A DNA stretch of 64,000 nucleotides from Dicyema japonicum (GCA_011109175.1 RDEW01000032.1:154404-218403); one strand, 5' to 3'. Shown: positions 23,175 to 33,385, counted from the first letter of the stretch. Notes: generated by a model from the letters alone, not told the origin. Numbers and translations are program-made.

Positions 23175-23680
23175 ATTTAAAATTAAATTTATTTTAAATA
23201 ATTAAAAAAAAGCGTGCAAAGCTGTTAAACAAATAAGAGAATATAATTAGAATTGATTATTTAATTGTTTTATTCAAAATCCAAAGGATCCACTTATCCT
23301 TTGTGTTTACAATGTGGTGTGGATTTTTCTAAGAAAACGATGAAGCCATCTCGGTATTAGAACACGCAAAACGCATGCATCCTCAAATATACTGATTTTT
23401 TAGAAATCTAAAGCAATACTATAAGAAAAGGATAAAATTAACTTCATTAATAGATACTTACAAGACCTCAAGCTAATCAGGCTTGTATATTTATGTACAA
23501 CTGCAAAAAGTCAATTTTCCATATTGCTAAAAATAGACGTGACGAGATGTCTTAAGATCTGAACATTCATTATTATAATTTCACAAAAACAAAATTTTCA
23601 GTATAACTTGATGAATGTGTTGGATTTGATAATCGGTCTATTTAATAGCATTTTTAATACAACATTTTAAAAAATAATTA
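23175..23680. other. AT-rich DNA, no feature seen
   Basis: No gene, RNA or repeat could be supported. Confidence 0.5.
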
Positions 23681-23684
23681 TTAT

Positions 23685-23975
23685 TATTATAAGCAACATT
23701 CGTAAAATCAAATATATAGTTCTAACTTCACTCGTGCAGCATTCAAAACAATCTTCTGAACCAACTTCTTTCAACCTCCTCGATCGTAAGAGTTTTCTTC
23801 AGCCTGTCCAGTTCGTCCCCACCTCTTAGACGTTTGTACACGAGCTTTAGATTTCCATCAAATGTTTCTAGAAGTGTAATACGCCGGCGTCCATGAAAAC
23901 ACTCTCTCTCTTTCATAAAGTAATCCTACACTGATTTATTTGCTGAAGCACCCAAGTCCATATGCAAGAAAATTA
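23685..23975 (-). mobile_element. RTE-like LINE 3' end with TAA tail
   Basis: The minus strand reads a degraded form of the family's C-terminal module (RGGDELDRLKKTL near 23815) and ends in GCTTATAATAATAATAATTA. It lies just downstream of a second fragment of the same family at 24165-24530. Confidence 0.6.
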
Positions 23976-24164
23976 ATATAACATTTGAATAATGTGGTTT
24001 TCACATTTATTGGGTTCTTATCTCTATTTGATGCGATTTCAATTTACCAAAAATAGTTTAAATACCAAAAATGTTAATTATTATCAGCACTGCCGAGAAC
24101 ACATAAAAAAAACAAAAGTCAATTAAGGTTCCCTTGTGCCGCGCCGGCCACCCTTTGCACCAAT

Positions 24165-24530
24165 CGCATTCAAAGGCCTCTCCGTTTCGCAAGATCTCTT
24201 AGTTCATCGAGGTCATCCATTGTTTTCAACTCCCTGCCTATGGCTTTTAGGTCCTCATTTAGCGTGATAGGTGAGGTTGTTCTAGGCCTTCCTCGAAATG
24301 ATTTTGTTTTTTCCATGAAATATTCATCTATTACGTGATCTGCCGAGACATCCAGGTCCATCCTCAGAATGTGACCTAACAGTCTCCATCTCGATCTTCT
24401 GATTTCCATGGATAATGGTTCTGTTTTGCTCAACTTATATAATTGTTCGTTTTTGATCTTCATTTTGTAGTGAATATTAAGTGCCTTCCGAAGCATACTG
24501 CGGTCGAAACTTTCGATAGACTCCATTGCA
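24165..24530 (-). mobile_element. RTE-like LINE C-terminal fragment
   Basis: Open frame 24526-24170 contains MEIRRSRWRLLGHILRMDLD, KSFRGRPRTTSP and LKTMDDLDELRDLAKRRG. It is the longest uninterrupted copy of this family's C-terminal module in the window (118 codons). The usual 3' untranslated tail is missing. Confidence 0.75.
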
Positions 24531-24544
24531 AAAATGTTAATAGT

Positions 24545-24960
24545 TAATTAAATTTATTATTCAACAATCTTACTCACGCTTAACAAGTCAAATTCTCGAT
24601 TTTAGTCCATTTATTACTATTTTTACTGCTACAGATTTAATTGTGGTCTATACAAACCTCTCTATCAATTTACATAACCGAAAGTGAGTTATTATAGTAA
24701 TGCTGCTCATGGTCACAGAATTGAGGATATTCCTAAAACTGTGTTTATATCCCACGAACATGATCTCGAGTGCTTTTTTATCGCTACTGTCAGAATATAT
24801 GATTAACATTTTCTTTGATCTGAAAGACCTCCATATTTAAAAAATGTAGATCCTATCAAGGGTAAGAACAATCGGCATGATTTCTGAATTATTTTTCAAA
24901 TCACCTTTGTGCAATTATGTTGTTTTTCTACTTCGACATATTTTAGATTGTCAGCTAGAA
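24545..24960. repeat. Duplicated block upstream of protease copy 2
   Basis: Second copy of 18180-18620. A few small insertions and deletions separate the two. The block continues, with interruptions, to the protease gene at 26756. Confidence 0.6.
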
Positions 24961-25084
24961 TAAGTCTAAGTTCAATAAATAATTGTTTTTTTTTCTTAGA
25001 GTGATATATCATTCATGTACACATTTGAGATTTTCGTATCGACACATAGTTTGACATAACTATTGAAAATGATACTCTTAGTGG

Positions 25085-25320
25085 AATGAGTTTTTTATAG
25101 ATTATATTTCATTGAATGTAGGAGATATAACCCATGGATGGATGCTATTTAGCATCAATACAAAGTCAATGTAATTCTCTTCGTACTGAGTTCAGATTGT
25201 ATCTTCTAAATTGCACAAAGTATGTGAGGCACTTAAAGTGTATAGAAAAATCCAAGCAAGTATTTAAGAGTACAGTTAAGAACGTTTTTTAGACGCACTT
25301 CTTGCAAAACCTCTCTGACA
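25085..25320. repeat. Duplicated noncoding block, copy 2
   Basis: Counterpart of 19830-20150 and 29585-29875, with CCCATGGATGGATGCTATTT-type, TTCAGATTGTATCTTCTAAA-type and GAGGCACTTAAAGTG-type phrases in the same order. It is cut at about 25320 by a Jockey-like LINE insertion. Confidence 0.55.
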
Positions 25321-26325
25321 GTGCAAGAAGATAATAGTAGACTGTTGGACAAGATCACATGCATCCACCCAAACATAAAACTATGGATTGCCAACTTCTT
25401 AAGTGGGAGACGTGGACAACTGATTTGCAATAACATAAAGTCAAAATCCTGTCTCATACCAAATGGAGTCTTTCAAGGATTTCCACTATCGCCATCCCTT
25501 TTTAATCTTTACATAAACGACATGCCACAAACCTGTAATGAAAACTGCCTAATCCTCTCCCATGCCGACGATATTATTCTTGCCTCCAAGGACAGAAGCA
25601 TTCAATCAGCGACTCGGTCCGCTCAACAAATGCTTGAGAAGCTGGAACTATGGCTCTCGAAGCGGAGACTAGACGCATCAACAACAAAGTCCTCTGTCAC
25701 GCTCTTTACCACTCACAAAAGACATCTCTGAGTCGAACCACAAATCTTTATGAAGAACGAGGCTATTCATATTAACAAAACACCGAAGATTCTGGAAGTC
25801 ACCTTTGATCAGGGACATTTATCCGACATGTTGGGAACATAATAATTTCTGCTCTGAGCAAAATGAGAATTTTAAAAGTGCTCTCGAAAACACTTAGAGA
25901 CCAAACTGGTGGCCTTGTCACGATTTATGAACAATTTATCCGACCCACGATGACGTATGTATTTCCTTCATGGGCAATGTAGATTTCAAGATCCTCCTCA
26001 TTGAAACTATCCCCAATCGAGGAGACCGCAATAAGGATATTGGACCAGACACAAAATCCAGCCCAAATCTCTTAGTCGAATTACAACGGAAACTCTTAAA
26101 GGAGGCTAGTTTATCGAGCTGCCCTCTATTCCGTACACTATCGAAATATCTACAATCATACAGATATTTTGAGCCAATGTCATGTCCAATGAGAAAAGCT
26201 GTTCACAATTCTCGACCCCACCGACTCGTCCTCTCCCTTGTCGGTCTGGATCATAGTTAGTTGAGAACCTTTTATTTCTTTTCTTTAACCCAGTCATCCT
26301 AGAGGTAATAATAATGGATAAAATC
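25320..26325 (+). mobile_element. Jockey-like LINE fragment (second half of RT plus 3' end)
   Basis: Frame 25321-25731 contains KLWIANFLSGRRGQLICNNI, SLFNLYINDMPQTC and NCLILSHADDIILASKDRSI, where the catalytic YADD is changed to HADD. The thumb and C-terminal region follow in other frames (25740-26260). The copy ends CAGTCATCCTAGAGGTAATA then ATAATGG, matching another 3' end at 61690-61800. The sequence disrupts the duplicated block upstream of protease copy 2. Confidence 0.75.
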
Positions 26326-26755
26326 ATTGTTAGAGGGATGAAAAGACGTATGAAAAATTAGTTAGTCAAGAATAGTCTAACTATTAATATTTTTAACACT
26401 GTCATTGCCACAAAATGTCAAATATTCCAATTAAATTCCCACATGCGCAGCTTGACTATCTTTTCCAATACGTTGTTCAACAATCCTCAAGTTTCAGGAC
26501 GATAATCCTAAGTATATCGATATCAACAGTTTTTAGTCGTTTCGCTCATAAATGTTTTTATTTATAATCATTTTCTACGTTTAATAAATTTCAAAATAAT
26601 AATGTGATATTAAAACATCTAAAAATAAGAAATAACAAAAATTAAGCAAGAATTTTAATGGAATTTAATCAGACAAAACAAATTACACGCTTCAAAAAAA
26701 TCTGAATAATTTTTCGTTAAAACAAATTTTAAACGATTTTTGCAATTTTGAAAAA

Positions 26756-27524
26756 ATGAGTTTTCTACATTACACGTTATTTTTTGCTTTCGTTGGTAAT
26801 CTATTTTGAACAATTTTAGATAACTGGGATTATTTAAGAAAATTAGAGGTTGCAACTGTTATTGATGATGGATTTGTTTTCATTTTATATTTTACATATA
26901 GCAAAAAGGTTTCTACTATAATGAGGACCAAATGAGAGAGTACGTAAATAAATGGTTCAAATTGTCTCAAAGAGTAAAAATTGATAATAATTCAGTTTTT
27001 TAACGCAATAGAAGTAGAATTAAAACTTAGAAGAATTATCTTCACTAAACAAACAATATCGAGTGATCCTAATATTGCTACTATATATGCATTGTTTATG
27101 GGTTATTATAGTGGGGTAGACGCAGTTTTATTCTTAAAGTAATTATTACAACTAATAGACAGAGATTCTCACTCAGAGTACGTGGGACTCGCATTGATTG
27201 ACACTGTTTGCTCAAATCGAGCAGCGGCAATGGTTTTGAAAATATTCAACGATGAAATGACATCAGTAATTATGTCTCATGAGTTATTCCATGTACTTGG
27301 GTTTAACCACGTCAAAAATACTGAAAGTGATTGCAATAATGATTGTTTAATGAATACTGATCTTCATGCGCATTAGTATAAATTTTCTAATTTTGAGTCA
27401 CGTGTCACAATTAACAATGGATACTATGCCTAAAATAGAAAACAAATGGGGGTGTCTTAGTACTACAAAAAAGAGTCAAATGCAGCTAAATTCTGGATTT
27501 ACATCTTTCTTCTCTTCCTGGTAA
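26756..27524 (+). CDS. Compact M12B (ADAM/reprolysin-like) metalloprotease, copy 2
   Basis: A zinc endopeptidase, inferred secreted. The ATG at 26756 opens a short hydrophobic signal (MSFLHYTLFFAFV). Exons 26756-26795, 26820-26875, 26902-26973, 26996-27138, 27163-27375 and 27398-27524 give 216 residues; introns are 24, 26, 22, 24 and 22 nt, all GT-AG. M12B landmarks in order: LEVATVIDDGF near the mature N-terminus, EYVNKWFKLSQRV, VDAVLFLKDSH, GLALIDTVCSNRAA, the zinc site HELFHVLGFNH with catalytic Glu, then CNNDCLMN. ADAMs usually have an Asp after the third His, missing here, and carry prodomain, disintegrin and Cys-rich domains, none of which are seen. The last exon is one A shorter than in copy 1 (A-run near 27470), which replaces that copy's hydrophobic tail. 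Substrate unknown. Confidence 0.75.
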
Positions 27525-28345
27525 ATAAATTAATTATAATTTAGTGTCTTAATTAGATTACTTCTCTAACAATTGTTAATAAAAATTACTAATTATCTAA
27601 TAATAATTTTTGGTTATTTTCATTATATTATGTACGGTCCTATGGTGTACCTATGACATGATGATCCTCGATTTTTTGAAATTTTTAAAATACCAATCAG
27701 TCTTATTTAGTCTATAGTTAATAAATATAATTTTTTATTATAGATCTGTTCTCTTTTTGTGTTTTAAATATCTCCTATAAACATCCTCAGAACATAGAAC
27801 ATATTGTTTTTAATACTAAAAGCCTCGGTAGCACCTAATTAACCGATCGCAGCACACTCTAGAAGAGATCCCAACTTCCCCGAAGCTCTTCCCTCGATTC
27901 TACACACATGTTCTTACGTATTATGGATTTCAGAGGGATTCGATTCTGAAGCTATCCAGAAGACCATCGTTTCATAGTTTTAGATGCTCTTTTTTGGCTA
28001 GCTTCGATCTTCAACATTTTACATAGAAATGTTAGCTCAATGATTTGTTGTATATAAAATTCAAAATAAGATAATGTCTGTTTATGGATAAAGTGCGTTA
28101 CATAAGCGACTACTTTTTCCATTGAAGTAATCTCATCCAGAAAGATATTGCAGTAGGCTATCTGTAAGTACACGTTAAAGTTTCCAGCCTGTATGTTTGT
28201 AGTTGAATTGCTCTGGACACCTCCTACCAGTTAAGGTTTCTCTCTTTATCTTCGAAGAATAGCAGTTTACATTTATTCTTAAAATTGGTAGTAATCGAGG
28301 ATCACCTCGGCAAAGGCACACTATTTGACCGCGACATATTATATG
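27525..28345. repeat. Duplicated block downstream of protease copy 2
   Basis: Second copy of 21360-22330, with the same ordered landmarks. A piece of open frame on the minus strand (28173-27952) has no recognisable domain and is disrupted in the other copy. Confidence 0.55.
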
Positions 28346-29580
28346 TCCTTAGCGGTATCCCGCAATCACGCGCATCAAGAAATTTTTATCATATTTTTTG
28401 AATATCAAAAAAGAAAAAGTTGAACAGCATGAGTGACAATAAAGAGTCTTACGGAACTTCATTAGATAATAGTCGTGATCTTGGTGTTACAATAGTCACA
28501 CTTTCTGTACTTCTCTCTTTAACACCTTCAAAAGGCTGTATAAGGTGTAGTTTCATTTCTACAATGCTTCATATGTCGGAAACAATAAGTTTTTTGGAAA
28601 AACCAAGTCGACCTCGTCGTTGATTAAATCGAGTACTTACCAAAAAAACTTAACGTATAGATGTTTGTGACATCAGAGTCATAACAGGAGGTTCTATTCG
28701 TGCGTATGGTAAGTTTAAATTATTTGGAAGATTCTTGAATTAAGTGATCAAAAAAATGGTGTCTGCCAGCATTTGATTCTTTTTAAGGAATTTAAATCTT
28801 TTTAAGGATTATAAATTTTTTTAATTATGTGCAGAAAAGTGTTAAAATTAAATTTTTATGTGGATCATATTTTTTTCAAAATAGTTGAGGTAAATTTTTT
28901 GCTGTTTTTTGACCTAAAACATTCGACCACAAAATTTGATAAAAAATAAGATACAATTGTTAGAAAGACTAATGGTAAAAATCACAAACTAATTCCTTGA
29001 TCCTCCTCTGACGATGGCGATTCCAAAAAGCTAGAAGATTATTTTTTTATTGGGGGTTAAGATTGCATTCCCAATTCCTTTGATGAGTTAAATTATAACG
29101 ACCCAGCCTTCAATAACGATTGGGATGGAAGAGAAGCAGTCTTCAAAGTTCTAGTACTTGTCAATTTCTACTGTCACCGGCGTAATTTACATTTCATTCA
29201 CACATCGTTTAATTGATTTCTGATTTATTTTCTATCTCCGTCTAGGGAGGTGTGTTTACGTTGTCAATTGATTAAATGGTTTGTTAAAGTTTAATACATT
29301 GTTGTCAAGATAATTAAATTTTGGAGACTACTAAAATCATTTCGAACCACCTAATTTGTAACTTCTTTGCGAAGAGACCAGTGTGAAATTGGGTGATGTT
29401 GTACCCTCGTTCGGTCTAAAAAGTATTCTCGTATTTTTGGGAATTGTGCGGATTGATGTTTTAAAACTTATTTAAGAAATTCAATTAAACACGCATGATT
29501 AATTATTGTAAAATTATTTTTTAAATTAATTTGGTGATAAATAACTTTATGTCAAAAAATAAAATCAAATTTTTACCGTG
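28346..29580. other. No gene recognised
   Basis: Includes an open piece at 28420-28623 without a domain and AT-rich DNA. Nothing could be named. Confidence 0.45.
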
Positions 29581-29584
29581 TTCA

Positions 29585-29875
29585 GCTGACTCCAGTTACT
29601 AGTAAGCAGAACCGTCATACTGCACCATTAATCGATCCTTATAAAAGAAGCCAGTAACTCATGGATGTAAGTGATATTGAATTGATATAAAATTAATGTT
29701 ATTCTTTACGTGCTCAGTTTAGATTTTATTTTTACTAAATTGCACAAGGAGTATTTGAGACTCTTGGAAGTGGATAGAAAAGTCCAAACTATATTTAAAC
29801 AACTTTGTTTAAGACACACATAAAACCGTGTCCTTTGACGCAGTTCGTGGAATAATCTTGTGTAGAATGCAAGTC
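29585..29875. repeat. Duplicated noncoding block, copy 3
   Basis: Third copy of the block at 19830-20150 and 25085-25320, with AACTCATGGATGTAAGTGAT-type, AAATTGCACAAGGAGTATTT-type and GAGACTCTTGGAAGTGGATA-type phrases. It leads directly into the truncated protease copy. Confidence 0.55.
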
Positions 29876-29956
29876 ATATTATACGATTCAAAAATAATTG
29901 CAGAATATTTTTCCTTATAAACGAATTTTTTAAACGGTCTTTGCAATTTTGAGAAA

Positions 29957-30134
29957 ATGAATTTTTTGTGTTACACATTATTTTGTGCTTTCGTAGGTAT
30001 TCTATTTGAATCAAATTTAAATAAGAGGTAGTATAGCAGAAGATTAGAGGTCGCAACTGTTATTGATGTCGGATTTGTTTTCAACTTATATTTTAAAGAT
30101 TGCAAAAAGGGTTCAACTATAATGAAAATAAAAT
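29957..30134 (+). pseudogene. Compact M12B metalloprotease, copy 3, truncated
   Basis: The signal-peptide exon (from ATG 29957) and the second exon (LEVATVID-type sequence near 30045) are recognisable from copies 1 and 2, but the first intron region is altered with a stop beyond it. Similarity ends at about 30134, where a minus-strand integrase fragment begins. The rest of the gene is lost. Confidence 0.6.
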
Positions 30135-30640
30135 GAGTGCGATTTGGTCGTATTTTCGCTCGTTGCATTGTCGTATATTGAATCAATTACCATTAACGTC
30201 ACTCCATCTGCTTCCTTTATGTTTTTAGTCCAACTCTTATCTTCGGACATCATCTTAGATAGTGATCTTGTGATTGTCTGATTAAAGCGTTCGATAATCC
30301 CTTGACTCTGGATTGTTAGGCCTACTATGAATTTGTTAGACGTTGAAGCAGTCACATAATGCTCTACATGGAATATCACATTCTGACACCACTTTCAGGA
30401 TAATTTCTCGTTTCATGAAAAAATATCTTTCATTGCAATATTGTTCCACTGTGTTGTGTCCACAATGGGTCAATTGATGAATTTGCGAGGCCACTAATTG
30501 TTAGAGAAGATGACAATTTTGTAGTTTCCATTTGTGTCTTTAAGGTATAACCTCCGATTGATAGATAAAAAATTCTTTGACTTTTGAGTTAATCGGTATT
30601 TTTTGTCTTGTCATTATTTGATCGACGATCCCCTTCTCTT
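30135..30640 (-). pseudogene. Integrase remnant (zinc-binding H2C2 and catalytic-core pieces)
   Basis: Minus strand: IHQLTHCGHNTVEQYCNERY with the spacing of an integrase HHCC zinc finger near 30490-30420, then IQSQGIIERFNQTITRSLSK near 30330-30260, the end of an rve-type catalytic core with its conserved glutamate. Frames are broken and the first two core aspartates are not visible. A retroviral-type integrase of a Ginger-like DNA transposon or a Ty3-type element is likely. The neighbouring terminal sequence at 30750-30803 may belong to it. Confidence 0.6.
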
Positions 30641-30749
30641 CCATTATTTTCATTATATCAATTTATTCCTGGGTTGTTTTAACGAAACACCGAGCCATCA
30701 GCTTAACTTTATAAAACACGCCTGTATTATGCTATTTTTTTATTTTATT

Positions 30750-30803
30750 TTAAATAAAAAAATGTAACGCGTAGCGCTCGGTAGCGTGTAGCGCTTGTGA
30801 CAT
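30750..30803. repeat. Possible terminal inverted repeat end of the 30.1-30.6 kb element
   Basis: Read on the minus strand from about 30800 it begins TGTCACAAGCGCTACACGCT and contains a repeated GCGCTAC. The first six bases equal the TIR start of the element at 31344-33385 and the integrase remnant lies just inside. The matching left end was not found. Confidence 0.35.
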
Positions 30804-31338
30804 AATTGATAGTTTAATATTTTTAAGACAAATTTTCTTTTTAGATATTACATAACTTTTATTGTTTGTAAAATCATAAAATTGAATTATTCAATAAACT
30901 GTGCAATAATTCAATAATTTTTTCTAAAGTAACAATTAATTAATTAAAACAGCAATCGATCCAAAGTGGTCCCCGCCGACAATATCGACGTTGTGTTGCA
31001 TTTCCCGATTGCAACAGAGATCAACCGGAGAAGACAACGGGTCTCACGTGCGTCGTGGATTCTATAATTAATAATATATTACCAATGTCAAAAAATTTTG
31101 TTACAAATTCAAAATCAATTATGGAATAAAGTGAGTAAATGGTCATATAGCACCCGCCCTAACTGCGCGGCTACTTCCTCTTCAAATAAAAACGGAATTT
31201 GGATTTTAAATACGTAAAAAAATATATAATTTTTCTTCATATAATGTATGAATCAATAAAAAGTCATAGCTATGCATTACTTTATCTGAATATTCAACAT
31301 TTTTCCGCTTATTTTAACAACTAAATTATTTTTGTTTA
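30804..31338. other. No gene recognised
   Basis: AT-rich, with a GC-richer patch at 30960-31060. The phrase CCCGCCCTAACTGCGCGGCT near 31150 recalls the 3' end of RLE-type LINE copies but is too short to call. Confidence 0.4.
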
Positions 31339-31343
31339 TTTTA

Positions 31344-31393
31344 TGTCACAGTCTATACATGCGAGACGCCGTACATGCGAAATTCATCACAAA
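31344..31393 (+). repeat. Left terminal inverted repeat of the Ginger-like element
   Basis: Pairs with 33337-33385. Each contains ACATGCGA twice around a CGCCGT core, which may be a binding site for the transposase. Confidence 0.8.
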
Positions 31394-31500
31394 ATACAAA
31401 AAAAAATTTCTTAGTAATACTTTCATTGGAAAAAATTATTAATAATATTAAAATTTCATATAGTACATATTTTTATTTAAAATATTTATTATAAAACATG

Positions 31501-31735
31501 TATCCAGTGAACCCAACACGCGATACCTTGGAAAAAATTAGGATCTACTCTGCTACTGGTTAGATCGATAATTGCCCTGACTGGAGAGAACGGGCAAAAA
31601 TCAAAAGATGCGCCGAACAATTCATTTTCAAAAATTTGAAACCCTACACAGCCATCATACAAGAAGACAGCGGCCTTTTGGGATTTTTTACAATGTCAAT
31701 CTGGAGAAAAACTACTGTCTGGAAAAATTAGAATC
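31501..31735 (+). pseudogene. Integrase N-terminal segment
   Basis: From the ATG at 31501 the frame reads NPTRDTLEKIRIYSATG, an in-frame TAG, then DWRERAKIKRCAEQFIF. This pattern, a short helix with TG followed by a basic helix, precedes the zinc finger in GIN1/KRBA2-like integrases. The frame ends at about 31730; zinc finger and catalytic core do not follow. Confidence 0.45.
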
Positions 31736-31796
31736 GTTAATAAATTTTTCCGCCAAAGATGAAGAGCTAATAGAATTTTCATCCTTGAATAATTTA

Positions 31797-32450
31797 CACT
31801 CAATCCCATAAATGTTGACCCAATTCCCATAAATGTTGACCCAATTCCCATAAATGTTGACCCAATTCCCATAAATGATGTCCAAGTTATATATATAAAT
31901 AATACACAAGTAAATCTATATTTTAAAATTTTAATTTTTTAGATTTGTTATCAACTAATACAGATATGAGAAGTCGCAAGGTTTTATGAACGAAAGTCTA
32001 TTTATCACTTCGATCAGTAAAAAGAGTTTGAATAGGTGTATACAAAAGTGTTACAACATTTTATTTACCCCCTTATTCAACTGACTTGAACCCAATTGAA
32101 AACTTTTTTTACTGTGTGAAATCTCGCCTAAATGTAATTAGACCAAGAGTAACTGTAAGAGGAGAATTGCTAACAACTATCGGATTTGTTATGAGTGGTC
32201 TCGAAACCGAGAATTTGTCCTCATATTACAGTTTTTGGGAAAGGTAAATGGAATTAATAACAGATTAATTGAATAAAATACTTTTTTCCTAAATTATTTA
32301 TTAGTATAATATATATAACTTGGACATCATTTATGGGATTTGGGTCATCATTTATGGGAATTGGGACAACATTTATGGGAATTGGGACAACATTTATGGG
32401 AATTGGGTCAACATTTATGGGAATTGGGTCAACATTTATGGGATTCAGTG
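31797..32450 (+). mobile_element. Tc1/mariner-like element with tandemly repeated ends
   Basis: The element is flanked by TA on both sides (31795-31796 and 32451-32452), the usual target duplication of this superfamily. Ends are inverted: CACTCAATCCCATAAATG on the left and the complement CACTGAATCCCATAAATG on the right. Each end consists of a 20-21 bp unit (TGGGAATTGGGTCAACATTT on the right), four units left and six right, joined to an inner inverted ATAACTTGGACATCAT. A 63-codon transposase end lies inside. The whole is 654 bp and sits within the Ginger-like element. Confidence 0.8.
32059..32247 (+). pseudogene. Tc1/mariner (IS630-like) transposase C-terminal piece
   Basis: The frame reads FYLPPYSTDLNPIENFFYCV and continues to a TAA at 32245. 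The LPPYSxDLNPIEN phrase is the region around the third catalytic residue (Glu) of DDE transposases of the IS630-Tc1-mariner group. About 63 codons remain out of the usual 340 or so, so the copy cannot encode an active enzyme. Confidence 0.75.
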
Positions 32451-32529
32451 TAGAAGAAAGAAAAACAAAAAATTGCTCTTGAAAATACAATAAAGTCAGG
32501 TGAAAAAATGAAAAAACGCCGAAGATAAA

Positions 32530-32741
32530 AATATGATGAACTCAATTCAGGAGACGAAATTCTATTACGTCATGAGGGGATGCCAATGAGGGTAATAAGC
32601 GCACCCATTATATGACGAAGTTTCTACAAAAAAGTACCAAGTTATCAGTAAGAAAGTAGAACTGATAACTATTGTTGACCAAAAATTAAAAAATAATGAA
32701 TATAACACAGTTCATATTAGTCGAGCTAAAAAATTGTGACC
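32530..32741 (+). pseudogene. Integrase C-terminal segment
   Basis: The frame reads YDELNSGDEILLRHEGMP; after a frameshift come KKYQVISKKVELITIVDQKL and NTVHISRAKKL with a stop. This is the SH3-like tail of retroelement-type integrases (GDxVLLR, then V-HxxRLK). It belongs with the N-terminal segment at 31501-31735. Confidence 0.55.
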
Positions 32742-32807
32742 TTTGAAATTTTTTAAGATGTGTGTTTTTTTAAATTGGATTATTTTTATGATTACTAACA
32801 TTACCTG

Positions 32808-33070
32808 GGTTAGGGCTAGAGTTAGTGCTAGGATTAAGGTTAGGGTTTGCGTTTAGGGTTAAGTGTTAGAGGTTAGGGTTAGAGTTTAGGGTTAGAGTTA
32901 GGCTTAGTGTTAGGGGGTTAGCGTTTAAAGTTAAAGTTAGGGCTTAGTGTTAGGGGTTAGGGTTAGCGTTTAGGGTTAGGGTTTAGTGTTAGGGGTTAGG
33001 GTTAGCGTTTAGGGTTAGAGTTAGAATTTAGTGTTAGGGTTTATTTAGGGTTAGGGTTTAAGGTTAAATT
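32808..33070 (+). repeat. Degenerate telomere-like (TTAGGG) tract inside a transposon
   Basis: About 260 bp made of GGGTTAGGGTTAG-type sequence with interruptions (GTGTTAGGGG, GCGTTTAGGG). A 39-bp higher-order unit starts at about 32947 and again at 32986. The G-rich strand is the plus strand. It lies between the integrase tail and the right TIR of the Ginger-like element, so it is interstitial. Confidence 0.85.
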
Positions 33071-33336
33071 TGATTTAAAATAGTTTAGCTTGACAGATTG
33101 TAATTTTAAATATTTATTTTAAAAATTTATACAAGTGAATAAATTTTAGAGCTAAATTAGTATGGCTTACCATTTTTACGTAATTTTATAATAAAATCTT
33201 AAATCGATACATAATTGATTGGAACTTGGTGTCATGTTGGTTTTTAAGTAATTCCTATAATCACAACTAAGGGTATAAAACTTGTAAATTTTAGATATTT
33301 AATGAATATTTAATTCAAAAAATGTGATTTTTATTG

Positions 33337-33385
33337 AAAATTATGAATCTCGCATGTACGGCGCCTCGCATGTTGGACTGTGACA
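33337..33385 (-). repeat. Right terminal inverted repeat of the Ginger-like element
   Basis: Complement of the left TIR (31344-31393) with a few differences; it ends GGACTGTGACA directly before the TTTTA target duplication. Confidence 0.8.

Larger units (their letters stand above)
31344..33385 (+). mobile_element. Ginger-like (integrase-type) DNA transposon, internally deleted, with nested insertion
   Basis: The ends are inverted: 31344 starts TGTCACAGTCTATACATGCG and the complement of 33385 starts TGTCACAGTCCAACATGCGA; similarity runs for about 45-50 bp. Both sides are flanked by TTTTA (31339-31343 and 33386-33390), a 5-bp target-site duplication. Inside are N-terminal (31501-31735) and C-terminal (32530-32741) pieces of an integrase in plus orientation. 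Between them lies a Tc1/mariner-like insertion, and to the right a telomere-like tract. The catalytic core is missing. Ginger-type elements combine TIRs with a retroelement-like integrase; the assignment is inferred from that combination. Confidence 0.75.

Noticed and set aside
31712-31909. Minus-strand open frame with the repeated peptide IYGNWVN
   Set aside because: It is the translation of the 21-bp end repeats of the Tc1/mariner-like element and has no coding context; the frame at 32490-32254 has the same cause.
32808-33070. A true chromosome end
   Set aside because: The tract is degenerate, about 260 bp long and enclosed by transposon TIRs, with ordinary sequence on both sides.
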